A stretch of 64,000 bases of DNA from Episyrphus balteatus (Eukaryota; Arthropoda; Insecta; Diptera; Syrphidae), in assembly GCF_945859705.1 (NCBI RefSeq), contig NC_079134.1:38764576-38828575 (forward strand), read 5' to 3'. Of the stretch, positions 25,701-36,620 are shown one piece after another. Below the pieces are notes generated by a model, which was given only the letters and a program-made list of their open reading frames with translations, was not told the origin of the DNA and did no database searches. How positions within the stretch are numbered: the stretch's first letter is position 1; the number at the start of each line of letters is the position of its first letter. The translations under genes were made by a program, and so were the position numbers.

Positions 25701-26179
25701 GGGATGTCTTTCTGACTTATACTTGCCCGATCTCAACCATCGCAGTTAACTTATCCCTAAAATGTCCAGTTCATCTATCAATAGTAGTTCAATAGTACGT
25801 ATAAGAGTATTTAGGGCCTATGAAGTAAATAAGAGATGAGAATCTTTAGAGCTACCCAGATGTGTCTTTGTAAGTTTTGAGATGGAAGATGATAGGCTGA
25901 AAAGTCTAAAATTCTTCGAATTAACAAAAGAACATTTACCCGAGTTGGTTGGAAAACTGAGTTAGTAAGGCCAATAAAAATAGGTTTGACAAGCCGAGGG
26001 TTCCTCCCATTGGAGTAAATGTCCCAGCTAGGAGTAAGAAGTAGTTGGGAATCGAAGACAAGCCTCGAATACGGAAGAATTTAATTACCTCTGTACTTAA
26101 CGAAGGTTTTACGAAGGCCCTAGACTGTTATACGGCAAACATATCTGCTATCCTATAAAATTGAGAACCACGCATCGTT

Positions 26180-26470
26180 GAAGGCAGACTCGGACCAAAA
26201 CTCCTGAGTTTCAACTGAATGATAGCGTGTCTCACTAGGATCTCCATCAAAGCTTAACTCTCGAAACATTCGCCTTATTTGCAACAAAGATGATGACATC
26301 AAAGATATGGTTTCCAAAGAACCTATGAGCAATTCCCAAGCTATGACATTACAATAATTGTCTTGGGAGATTTCAATGCCTGAAGCTAGGAGGAAAAGGC
26401 AGTATTGTAACTGCGCCTGACAACGAATTTCAGACTGTTCGATATTGCAGCTACCCAATCACCCATCACA
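26180..26470 (+). pseudogene. LINE endonuclease fragment
   Basis: On the plus strand, through frame breaks, the sequence reads SYDITIIVLGDFNA near 26335-26376 and FRLFDIAATQSPIT near 26428-26470. LGDFNA followed about 25-30 residues later by LLDFAxxxxLxITNT is the signature of the apurinic-type endonuclease of non-LTR retrotransposons. The orientation is opposite to the LINE pieces at 24-25.7 kb, so this is a separate copy. Confidence 0.65.
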
Positions 26471-26546
26471 ACTTGGGGTGCGCTCAAGAGCGATTTTTAA
26501 AGAGTAGTGATAGCAGTGAGCAGCATACGAAAAGAGCAACTATTGA

Positions 26547-26581
26547 TAGCTGCTATTTAATCACTCTTTAAATAGCAGCTA
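26547..26581. repeat. Short perfect hairpin (14-bp arms)
   Basis: TAGCTGCTATTTAA and its exact complement are separated by 7 nt. It belongs to a locally repetitive patch with several AGCAGCTA/TAGCTGCT motifs (26500-26960), perhaps a decayed element. No gene is evident. Confidence 0.5.
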
Positions 26582-28050
26582 ACGCCGAAAATTACTCTTT
26601 AAATTTGATTGAACAAATGGAATACAAAATAAATAAATCATTTTTGACTTTTTTTTTAATAAGGAGTAACTCCTTAAATGCACTGTCGTGAAGTTACAGC
26701 AGTGAAGTTACATTACAAGAACAAAGAGCAGTTTTGCTTATAAAAGCATCTTTGAGAACATATTGAGTTCTCTCTGTTCACTTGATTGCTTCATGTTCAT
26801 CGTTGTATTGTATGTCTAAAACAAGAACACAGCAAATTCGATCGATTTGGACTTTTGAAGACTGGCTGATATTGAATAACAGTCGCAATTATTCTCTGCT
26901 CAGTGGAAAAGCAGAGTGATTGAAAGCAGCTATCGCAATAGCAGCCTCAGCTTTAATCACAATATCATAAATAAAAATAATAATCACGTGAAAATCTTCG
27001 GATCAATCAAATCTTGGAAAAATCACTTGGAAAATGACTTCTTCAATCAAGATATGGACGAAGTGATCAAAAATGTCGGCCCCAAGTTGGGCAAAGTGAA
27101 GAAATTCATATATATAGTTGGAGCTGATGTGTCTTACTGCCGCGTTTGGAAACAGGGCCTGGCCTTGGCCCACAAATAAAACTTCAGCATTGCCTGTGCG
27201 ATATATAAGAAAAGACACCCTTTGAACATCGGAAATCATTCGTCAACAATCGATACTTATCACCTGTTCATCAATTTCAAGACTCCGTATGGCAGTGCAT
27301 TATCTACAGAGGCGCACTGTAAAGAGCCAGTTTTAGTGTTTGTATCCCTGTCAAGTGCATCCACGAGTTGTACTTTGTACAAGGACAGTAACCTAGCCCA
27401 ATGTTTGAAGGTGCAGCGGCACTTAAGTGGAAACATCATGTGGAACGTATGCAAAACAATATGATTCCACATGGAAAGTTTTCGACTTTACTCTTGAGGG
27501 ACGATGACTCAGGTTGAGAAGGCATGTAAAAGAGGATCTCAATGAACTTGGCGTAGGAGCTCGTTAAGTATAGATCTGACTACTGAAGATTGTTGGCTTA
27601 TAGCTCTAAGCGATCATTAGTCACCATCTGGTACTAGCAAATTTAATAAAGGATAACATTGATCCTATAACACTTATCATTTAACAGTTTTAAGCTATAG
27701 TAAAGTCAACTTAACTTTTAAGGGTGGCCTAAAATCCTTTCCCCTCCTTATTTTCGATTATCTCAGAAAGAATAAAGTTCATCCACTTTTGATATCTCTA
27801 CTCTTTCAATAATAAACCCAAACCATAAGTTTAAATTACAAATAAAAATTCAATAAATCCACAAGGATCAAGTTATTTCCAAAAATTTTGAAAACCGCAT
27901 TCTCTTCTACTTCATTCTATAAAATTCATTTAAGTCAACTTCTTTTACATCAAATCCAACAAAACTTATTCTATCAAACCCAAGATAAAAAAAAAAAAAA
28001 AAAAAAAACAGTATAATTACAATCCAATTCAAATTTCTCTCATTTCACAG

Positions 28051-28376
28051 GGCAAATGCTAATGAAGTGGCTCATCTCATCATTTCAAGCAAATGGTCCC
28101 TCGCTTAATGAACACGAACTGAATATTCTTACGCAGCAATGTTGCAACAATCTACTCAGAGTTGGAGTTCTGAAACAGATATCCAGTTCCAGTCCAATCG
28201 TCAGTTCTGGTTCCACGTCTTCGTTGGCGGTGGTGGTGGTGCCTGGAGGCAGCAGCAGTGTTGCCACCACCACTACCACCAACGCTGCTGCCGCCGTCAA
28301 TGCCGCAACAACTTTGTCTGCCGCTGCCGCATCTACTGGTTCTGCTGTCGACAAAAGTGAATTGGAAACTTTCAGT
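28051..28376 (+). CDS. capu: Cappuccino formin, second visible coding exon (CID region)
   Basis: It starts after TTTCACAG and completes the split codon GGG. It reads QMLMKWLISSFQANGPSLNE...NILTQQCCNNLLRVGVLKQIS, matching the Drosophila Capu stretch GQMLIKWLIS...CNNL..VGVLKQIS. This is part of the autoinhibitory CID region. After KQIS comes an insertion of about 55 residues of Ser, Val, Thr and Ala runs, not present in the Drosophila protein as I recall it. The exon ends ETFS before GTAAGT at 28377, phase 0. The next exon continues PFHMYQW, equivalent to Drosophila FSPYEMYQW. Frames through the repeats on the other strand and in the +1 frame are shadows. Confidence 0.92.
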
Positions 28377-29360
28377 GTAAGTTTATACCCCTATATCATC
28401 ATTCTATATAAATTCCCCGTTGCCGTCGCGCATTTCCCTATATTCCATTCACTATTCCTCGTTTAGTTTACACACCGACACTCTTTGTTGCACATCATGA
28501 ATTTAGTTCTTCGGAATGAGATTTACGTGAAAATTTGTTGCGCACAGAAACTTCTCAAAATGTTTCTCGCACTTAATTCGTGGCAAGTTTAAGTGTGTAA
28601 CACACATGTGACTTGAGGGCTTATGGGTGGGGTTTTTTTTTTTTTTGTTATACTTCTTATTGTGTGGATTGTGGGTGGCATTTACCACGGAAGCCATAGT
28701 TAGATTTTAGCCAGTATAAAGTAAATACTTTTTCCGTGAGTAACACCAACTACCTACTGTACTCTATACTCTCTTTCGATACGATTTGAAATTTGCTGGT
28801 TGATGTGTGAGTGTGTTTGTGTGTGTTGTAAGAAAATTTATATAACTGTATATTGCAATTACTGGTATTATCATGTTTGTGGATTTCCGACTGTAAGTTC
28901 TGGGTTTGAATTTTGTGTAAAAGTTTATATAAGTTTGAATTAAGGAGAATATACTTTGAAACAAGACTTTGTTCAGTTCACGAGCGGGAACGGGAAGAAA
29001 GTTTGTTAAATATTTATGAGAATTAAATTAGTTTTTGCAAGACAATGTTACGATTGTGAGAAGTTTGATTTGGTAATTTTACACAGGTTTTTTTAAATGA
29101 CAGTTCGGAATAAATAACTTTGTAGTAGTGACTAGCAATAAACATGTGTTTATGAAATGGGTACCCGGTAAGTAAGGTTGTAAAAAAGTTGGTTTCAGTA
29201 TTAACTTCTTTTGGGAAGCATTAATTCTTTTAATTTTTTTTTTTAATTTTTTTGGTATTCTATTTTTTATCAATAGAGTAAGCGCGGGTTATAAGGCCTG
29301 TCGGATAATAAGGCCAATTAGATTATGCTATTTAAAAAACACTCATATATAAAAAAAAAA

Positions 29361-31548
29361 ATGCATGACTGGGTCGCACGTACTTGCTCTTGTAGTCCAA
29401 AGTATCGTTATCTTAAATATCTATTGGAAATTTAAGATTTTGTTTAGTGTCGAAAAAAAAAATAAATGTTAAAAAATTAGGTATATTAAAATTTTTTTTC
29501 AAAAACTTTCAAAATATTTATTTTTACATTTGAAACTTCAAAATGCTGATTTTTAATAAAATTGACTTATGCTTTGATGAAATATATGAACTTAAAAAGT
29601 ATTACATTTTTTTTGAATAACGGCAACGCCATATTTCCGTTCTCCGAATTTTTTGAGAAAAAATAAAAACGCAGTTTTGTTAGAATCATTAAGAGTATTA
29701 CGTACACCAATTTTAATCGAAATCGTTAGAGTCATTTTCGAGAAAATTGCAATACCTCGAAAACGTTATATGGGACATACTCGTTAAAAAAGAGATATTA
29801 AAAAAATTTAGGTAAAAAAAAATGAGTCTAGGGAATTACGTAAAAATCATTTGTACAAAGTTTCAAGCAAATCCATCCATCCTCTTAGGCCATAGCTCGA
29901 TGTACAGATGGACGCACAGACGCACATACCCACAGACGCACAGACCGACGCACAGTGTGACAATTCGCTCATCTAGCGGAATTAAATTAATAGCGCTCAC
30001 AGATTATAACTTTTCGAGGATTTTTTTTTTTGTCGACTTTATAACAAATATATATAGAATGAAATTAAACAACAATTTTGTTAATAGTTTTTCATATTTT
30101 TAACAAAAAGAGGTTTAATGGGGGTCATTTTTGGGCAAAAGTTCGATTACTTAGAAGGTACAAAATTGTAACGGATTCGTGTAGAGGAGTTAAGTCCATC
30201 CAGGAGGGAGTCCATCTCCCCCCGTTTAAGAGCAATTTTCAAAAAAATTACTTAAAATAAAGAAAAAAATATTTAAAAACGACGGCAACACTCACAGTTA
30301 TAAATGATCCCTTTTTCAAAAGCTAACATTTTATACTGAATTCTTATTTTTAAATCAAGTTATTTTAATAAATAGTTTTTGAATAATCGATTACAAAGTC
30401 AAAATTTGGGAAAAAAAATTTAAAAAACACATAGAATACTATTTTTTTAAAGACTGTTTATATCAATACAAAATTTAATGATAAATCCAACTGTCTCAAT
30501 TGATTCTTTATCAAACACTAAAAATCATATGTTCAAGTTTTTGAAAAAATCGAAACATAAGCAAACAACTTTTTTATCAGATTTTTATTTTTTGGGTATT
30601 TTCGATAACTTTGGCATTAACAGTGCCATTAACAAAAACGGTTTTTGAAATTTAACACATAGGGTTAGTTGGAAGCTTAAGGTGTCTGAAAACAAAAATT
30701 AGATGCCCCTGTAAGTGTTAAGTTAGCACTGGTGGTGCAGGGAATTTAATTTTAAATTAAGACACCCAAATATCAAAAATTTGTTTCTTAAAATTTCGAA
30801 AATTATTAAAAAAAAAAAAAAAACAAGAATAAAGACCATTTAATACACCTGTTAATGGCAAAAAAAATCCACACAAAAGACGCTTCAAATTAACATTACA
30901 ATCCATATAATTTTGTTTTTGATTATTTCCATAGTAGTTATTTTTCTGGAAGGCTAGATCGAAAATGGAAAAAAGATGTTTGGGTGTCGCAGTTATGCGC
31001 AGCAACTTTAAACGCAAAATGAAAGCTAATATATGAAGCTTTAAAAATCATATAGATTCTGAATGGAATAATGCGGAAAAATTTAAAATTTTCTCCATTT
31101 AATGTAAAAAAAACACAAAAACACGATTTTATAACTTTTAAGCACAATAGCAAAATATTGAACATAATATGAAATGAGATTTTACCTAAATTTATATGCT
31201 CCTATATTATATTTAATAAAAATCATACAAAATTTTCAATAACAAATTTAAAAAACACTTATAAAACCATATTAACCAAAGCACCTTTAAACCTCAATTT
31301 TACCTCAAAAAATTACAAATTCCAACTTTAATATCAGTTATTTTTTGTTTGCATTATCTCCACACAAAAATTTAATCACACTTACTTAGTACAAGGTATA
31401 AGCTTCTTTTTTTGGATAGATTCTTGCAAGTGATTTTTTAATTAAATTCCGCTAGATGAGCGATTTGTCACACTGTGCGACGGACATCATGACGAAAACC
31501 ACTTTTTTTATCTTCTCCATCATCGTAATGTTTGTTTTGATTAAAACC
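29361..31548 (-). repeat. Second copy of the 1110-2520 repeat core, split by an insertion
   Basis: The reverse complement of 29361-29945 matches 1930-2510, and the reverse complement of 31483-31548 matches 1131-1195 (GATGGAGAAGAT, AAAAAAGTGGTTTTCGTCATG). Between the two halves lies the 29951-31477 insertion. The copy therefore has the same architecture as the core of the giant fold-back but a different insert. Confidence 0.75.
29951..31477. mobile_element. Transib-like non-autonomous element with CGACG target duplication
   Basis: The element begins CACAGTGTGACAA and ends TTGTCACACTGTG. The inverted ends match at 38 of the first 40 positions (through CGCTCATCTAGCGGAATT). The direct 5-bp repeat CGACG flanks it (29946-29950 and 31478-31482). 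CACAGTG is also the V(D)J recombination-signal heptamer, and Transib transposons are known for CAC-initial TIRs and CGNCG-type 5-bp duplications. The interior has no transposase. Part of it (30110-30560) is collinear with 58590-59000, so the family has other copies. The ends and duplication are seen directly; the superfamily name is inference. Confidence 0.7.
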
Positions 31549-31639
31549 TCTATACAGCAAGCAAAAATTAAAACCGGTTGTTACGTTATCGTTCAATCCT
31601 TCTCATCAGTATTACTTCATTCATTTCGAGAAATTGAAA

Positions 31640-32560
31640 AGTTAAAAGTTGTAGGTACTACTCAAGTTCAATGGGAACCCCAAACCTGCTCAACCAATGG
31701 AAGAATATCTGATCTACTGTTTTGGTTTCTTGATTTGTCAGGGCAAATACCTCTGGCCACTTTCCACTGTTGGTTTCGTGAAAAGAACCTACGATGTCTA
31801 GGTATTGCTGCATTTTATTTTGGATTTTTCTACCTGGTTCATTGCTCAGCCCCATTTTCGCTGCCGTAGCTTCTCCAGAACGTCTTGTTGATTTCTAAAT
31901 GACCTGCAGAAGTTCCATCCTGCTGCATTAGATAGGATATACCGTCTGCGGACTTCCATTTACGCCTGAGTACACCTTTTTGCAAATAAAGTGAATCTTG
32001 CTGTTGGGCAGTCCTGAGTTCCAGGTTGTTCCCGCCTCAAATCGGGGAACCTTCAGTTCCTGAAAGCATTTCTCAAATATACTTGACCATTTGAACTCTT
32101 TGTCCTACTCTGCTCGAGCAATCTTTTGACAGTTCCAACAAAATCCTTCACGAAACGTTGAAAGTATGTTGCAAAACCAAGGAAACTCCAGAGTTGTTGC
32201 TTATTTTTCTCAGTGTCAACTTTTTCAGCATCAGTCTTTACTCCTTTGGTTGGGATGATATGTTTCAAATATGTATTTAACCTTGGTCTAAAAAAAGTGC
32301 TGTTCGGAGCCTCTGAGACACAGCCTTAAGGTTGTCGCAAAATAATATTTATCCAAAAACTATAGACTAGGCAAAACGACTAGGCAAGATTTCCAGGTTA
32401 GTCCATCTAAAACCCATTCTATTAAACACTCAAAAGTAGCTGAAGCGTGTCATAGTCCAAAAAGCGTCTTTTCTCGATCTTCTGGATGGATTTCTACCTG
32501 TCAGTAGCCACTCTTCTGGTTCAACGTCGAAAACCACAGGGTTGTAAGAATATCAATTGA
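31640..32560 (-). pseudogene. Gypsy-type LTR retrotransposon pol remnant (RT and integrase pieces)
   Basis: On the minus strand, near 32545-32350, are FSTLNQKSG, IHPEDREKT, ATF and ECLIEWVL, which is the Ty3/Gypsy reverse-transcriptase pattern. At 32268-32053 follows SFLGFATYFQRFVKDF, the connection before RNase H. At 31855-31658 comes an integrase core piece ending SRFGVPIELE. RNase H and the zinc-binding part of integrase, normally about 1 kb, are missing between them, and the frame is broken repeatedly. No LTRs were recognised. It is a dead, internally deleted fragment. Confidence 0.75.
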
Positions 32561-33570
32561 AAAAAAAGTGCATTTGAAATTTAAAAAAAAAAAATATTTT
32601 TTGCAACTGAAAAAAATTTGCATTAAAAAAAAAATTGTATTGCAACTGAAAAATATTTGCAAAAAAGTACTTTGCATAAAAACAAAATGTTATTGCAACT
32701 GACAAATTATTGCATTGCCGGGTTGTAAAAATATCAATGAAAAAAAAAAAAAAGAATTTTAAATTAAAAAAAAAAAATATTTATTGGAAATAAAAAAAAA
32801 TTAAAAAAAAAACATTTATTGCAAATAAAAAAAAAATGCATTAAAAAATATTAATTGCAACTGAAAAAAATTTGCATTAAATAAAAATTTGTATTGAAAC
32901 TAAAAAATTTGTTGGATATTGACTCTATTATCAACATCTATAATAATCAATACTAACGTTTCCTATACTATATATATTTACTTTGTAATAATTTCAACTT
33001 TACAATATTTTCTAAATCTTAACTTTGACAAATCTGTTTTCTATGTTTAAATTAATTTGTTATTTTATTATTCATTTTACGTTAAACTATTGTTCAATAA
33101 ACAAGTTCTAGTTCTCAAGATATTCTTCTGGAAATTTCACAAAATTTTTTAATTAAAAAAACATATACAAAAATTTTCTTTGCAAAGGGTACAAAGGGGT
33201 TAAGTCACAAAAATTTTTTCTCTTTTATTTGGTATCAAAAATATAAATTTAGAGCAACCCTTTTCTATAAAAATAAGATTATCAATGCTCAAAAATTCAT
33301 CGATTAGCGCAACTTCGCATTTTCTGGCAAACTTTCATTTATGACTTAACCCCTTTGTACCCGGGTACAAAGATTTAATGCACACATTTTGCATTCAATT
33401 TTTTTTTTTTTTTTTTTTCAAAGCAGAAATTTTTTTATTTTCAATCCGAATATTTTTCAGTTGCAATACTTTTTTTCATTTCAGTTGCAATAAATATTTT
33501 TTATTGCAATTTTTTTTTATTTGCAATAAAATTTTTTTTTTATTATTCTAATGAAAAAGAAATGCATTTA
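32534..33570. repeat. TTGCAACTGAAAA repeat element with inverted arms
   Basis: Copies of TTGCAACTGAAAAA and (T)TTGCATTAAA occur in one orientation at 32580-32910. They recur in reverse complement (TTTTTCAGTTGCAATA) at 33450-33535. The left side starts GGGTTGTAAGAATAT; a fragment with the same motifs at 59130-59300 ends in TACAACCCTG, so the element end is probably CAGGGTTGTA. A small hairpin element at 33187-33362 lies inside. No coding capacity is seen. Confidence 0.55.
33187..33362. mobile_element. Hairpin MITE with AAAGGGGTTAAGTC core
   Basis: It begins GGGTACAAAGGGGTTAAGTC and ends with the complement, GACTTAACCCCTTTGTACCC. It is 176 bp long. The core GGGGTTAAGT is shared with the hairpin at 46216-46451, although the outer ends differ. 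Confidence 0.75.
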
Positions 33571-36207
33571 AAATGATGTTTTAGTACCCTGGAAAACCAT
33601 TATGCTCTTTCCTTCTTTCCAGCGAAGTATAGTACTTTTTAAATGCCTAAAATGACGACTTCAATCTTTCGCATTTTATTTTGACGTCATCAAGTACCAT
33701 TTTATGAACCTTTTCTACCATTTTTGGTGAACTCGTTTTTATTGGTACAGCACTGTGATGTTGATTTTGACACCCCATATGACCTTGTTTTGTTGGCCTT
33801 CCCAATATTTAATGGTTCAAAACTATGGAGATGCCTTCCCAATAGAAGAATTCATTTTTATTTTGTTATTCGTTGGATTATAAATTAATTTTTTTAAAAA
33901 GTTCCAAATGTCCAACGAAAAACATGAGACAAATCCTCTTATAACAAGAAACAATGAAAACAACCCCTCTCACTGAGAACTATTATTCGACTTATAAACA
34001 AGGGAAATTTTTTTAAATTTTTTTACGGAATGATGCTTTCTTAAAATTATAATAACTCGGCTCGTGTGGGTCGTAGAGAGCTAATTTTTTTTTAATTGTA
34101 GATAATTTAAAGGACTACAACAGTAATTTATTTTTTTAGCCAATACTTGCACCGTTTACAAAATAATAAGGCAAGAGTTTGCTAAACAAAAAAACGTCTT
34201 TGACTTAATACCACTTATTTTTTATTTGTTTCAACAAAAATAATGTGCACCAAATCGATAGAAAATGTTGTAACGAACAATTAATAGCTTTATTTTTTGT
34301 CGTAGGACAGTCTGAAGCCGAGTTATTCCCAAAAAACGATATTTTTGGGTGTTTTCGCACCGGTTTTGCATGCGTTCATTTATCAATTGCTCGGCCATCT
34401 TTGGTGATAAAGAGCTGATGCAGGACATGAATAGGGCTACAAAATAGATTAGAAAAATGTCAATCACGATATAAGCTTTTTTCGAAATAATGACAAAAAT
34501 GTGTTTTTTAACAACAAGAATTTGACTTTAAATGGCTGCCATTTTGTATTTACTCACTCAAATACAATTAAATTACATACAACGATAGAAAATATTATAA
34601 GGAAGAGAATGTATGTTTATTTTTTGGTCTACGACAATCTGGAGCAAAGATATTAGCTTAGAAGTAAAATATCCCAAAAAATGCATTTTTGTGAATAACT
34701 CCGCTAAAAAGAATGATCAGGTGGTGAGAAATTGGGTTTAAGCCTTTTAAATATCCCCCTATCGATCCATGAAATAAAAACTGACAGTGCTTCTTTCCGA
34801 CGCTTTGACTGGAGTATTAACCCTTTAAATGAAAATACGATGACTTATTTCATATTTTCAAAACTATCATTTCATAAATAGTTTTTAGTCCTTAGTAACC
34901 GCTCTACTATTGATGACAAAAAACCGCTCTTGCAATTCTATTTCATAAATAATCCACCTTAAAAAAAAAGTTCAAATATTTTCTTTCAATATTTAAAAAT
35001 TTCATAATTTTTCATTACACTTATTGTGTTATTTCATTCCTGGTATTAAAACGAAACTCATCAATTAGGACTCACAGATCATATCCGCCCATATAATATC
35101 CGAACGCATCCAACATACACCCAAAATCTACCCAAAAACCCAAACCACCCGCCAATATACTCTGGAAGATAACACATCGATTTGGCGAAAATCTATTTAA
35201 TAGACCGAATTGTGTTGAATTGTATAAGTGATTATGTGCGGTAATGGTGCATGACTTTCCCGCAATATACGTCCACTTATCCTAGAATCCTCGACACGCT
35301 CGCATACACAAACGCACACAATAAAATATTATGTCCTTATAAAATGTCCCTAGAGGTAGTAGCGAGAATGAGCGGTATGAAGATAAAAGAGAAAGGTTGG
35401 GGAGTGGGAAGACCCACAAATACAGTTGGTTGTTGCAAGGCCACAATCTGGACCACTCGCCGTGATTATGTTAAAATTAGCCTAATAGGCCTAGACTATT
35501 GAAGCATCATGTTGTATGTATGTTAAAAAGGACTTTGAACATATACTAACATAAGTAAGGTACATATACATAAATATAAAGGTATAGCTTGTATATGGGT
35601 AAGTATAAATGAGACTATTGTTATTGAATAGCTATTATGAAGGATTATTATTGAGGTGTGTTAAATGTGTGTTCACCATTATTTGGTAATTGGACAGAGA
35701 AGTAATTTGTGCGTACATTAGTATGAGATTGCTTTAGAATGGGGACCATATTTATTACCCGCATTCCATCACACACAAACACACACGACACAGCTATATC
35801 CTGTATATTAATTATTAATAATAATATTCGAGGAAAATTGTAAAATTAATAAATGCATATCCTGCTGGGTGTTATTTTATTATTATATCTGTATGTATTG
35901 ATAAAATTATATTCAAGGGGAATTCATAATAATAAATTACATATTTTTGTTTTCGAAGAGAGATGAGAGATGTGGATAGTTGAATTTTGTTTTATTTTTT
36001 GAAGAGTTTTTCAATAAAAGTGTTGATGGTTAGGTCAAATGGGTTTTTATTAAATGAAAGTGATTTGAATTGTAGTGATTAGTCGATTTTATGCTTATGA
36101 GGTACTTCAGAAAATGAGGTTAAAAATCATGATTTTGCGATTAATTGGGACAAAGAGACCCTTTAAATATATTTATTAAAAATTAATGATTAAATGGATG
36201 AAGGTTA

Positions 36208-36584
36208 CACCGAAAAAAAAAACCAATATCAATTTAACATTTTTTAAATATCAAATTAACATTTTTTAAATATCAGCCAAAAATGCTCTATAAAATGTGT
36301 TTTATGATATTAAAACGTTAAAACAACATTTTTATTATCAGGATGATATTTAAATGTCACATTTTGGAAATTTTTTTTGATATTTTATATCATTATATCA
36401 TAATAAACTAAAACGTAAAATCTAGTCAACATTGATATTTTAATTGTCAAAGTGAAATTTTCACTATCCCACCTGAAATTAAAAAATGTCAAAATGATAT
36501 GATAAAATATCAAAATTGATATTTTAATTGTTGGACGACTTTTGTCACTGAAAAATGTTAATTTGATAGCTGTTATTATCGGTG
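36208..36584. mobile_element. MITE with CACCGA ends, TA target
   Basis: It begins CACCGAAAAAAAAAA and ends TCGGTG, with TA on each side (36206-36207 and 36585-36586). Subterminal AAATTAACATTTTT and its complement strengthen the inverted structure. The interior is rich in ATATTTTAAT and TGATATTTAAA strings and codes for nothing. It ends 36 bp before the next element. Confidence 0.65.
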
Positions 36585-36620
36585 TAGTTTCTATAGACAC
36601 TTGAAACGCATGTCTTTTTA

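Larger units (their letters stand above)
9567..28050 (+). other. capu: capu intron, 18.5 kb, transposon-rich
   Basis: The donor is GTAAGT at 9567 and the acceptor is TTTCACAG at 28043-28050. The intron splits a codon after its first base (GAG G / GG CAA). It holds a repeat shared with 57 kb, a hairpin MITE at 12633-12915, a cluster of related repeats at 14950-17030, a hAT-like minisatellite element, a probable alternative first exon, an arm of the giant fold-back family, a rather unique stretch at 22140-23420, and LINE fragments at 24-26.5 kb. The parts not listed separately (9567-10640, 11000-12630, 12916-14950, 17030-18470, 23420-24100, 26600-28050) show only AT-rich sequence and short unsupported frames. 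Confidence 0.9.

Noticed and set aside
26916..27179. 87-codon plus-strand frame (IKSWKNHLENDFFNQDMDEV...)
   Set aside because: No recognisable family. It lies in a patch of repeat-like AGCAGCTA motifs, so coding status is unsupported.
28085..28360. Overlapping frames on both strands across exon 28051-28376
   Set aside because: They arise from the triplet-repeat stretch; only the frame starting QMLMKW joins the neighbouring exons.
31456..31869. 137-codon plus-strand frame
   Set aside because: It spans the end of the Transib-like element and the antisense of the Gypsy integrase remnant.
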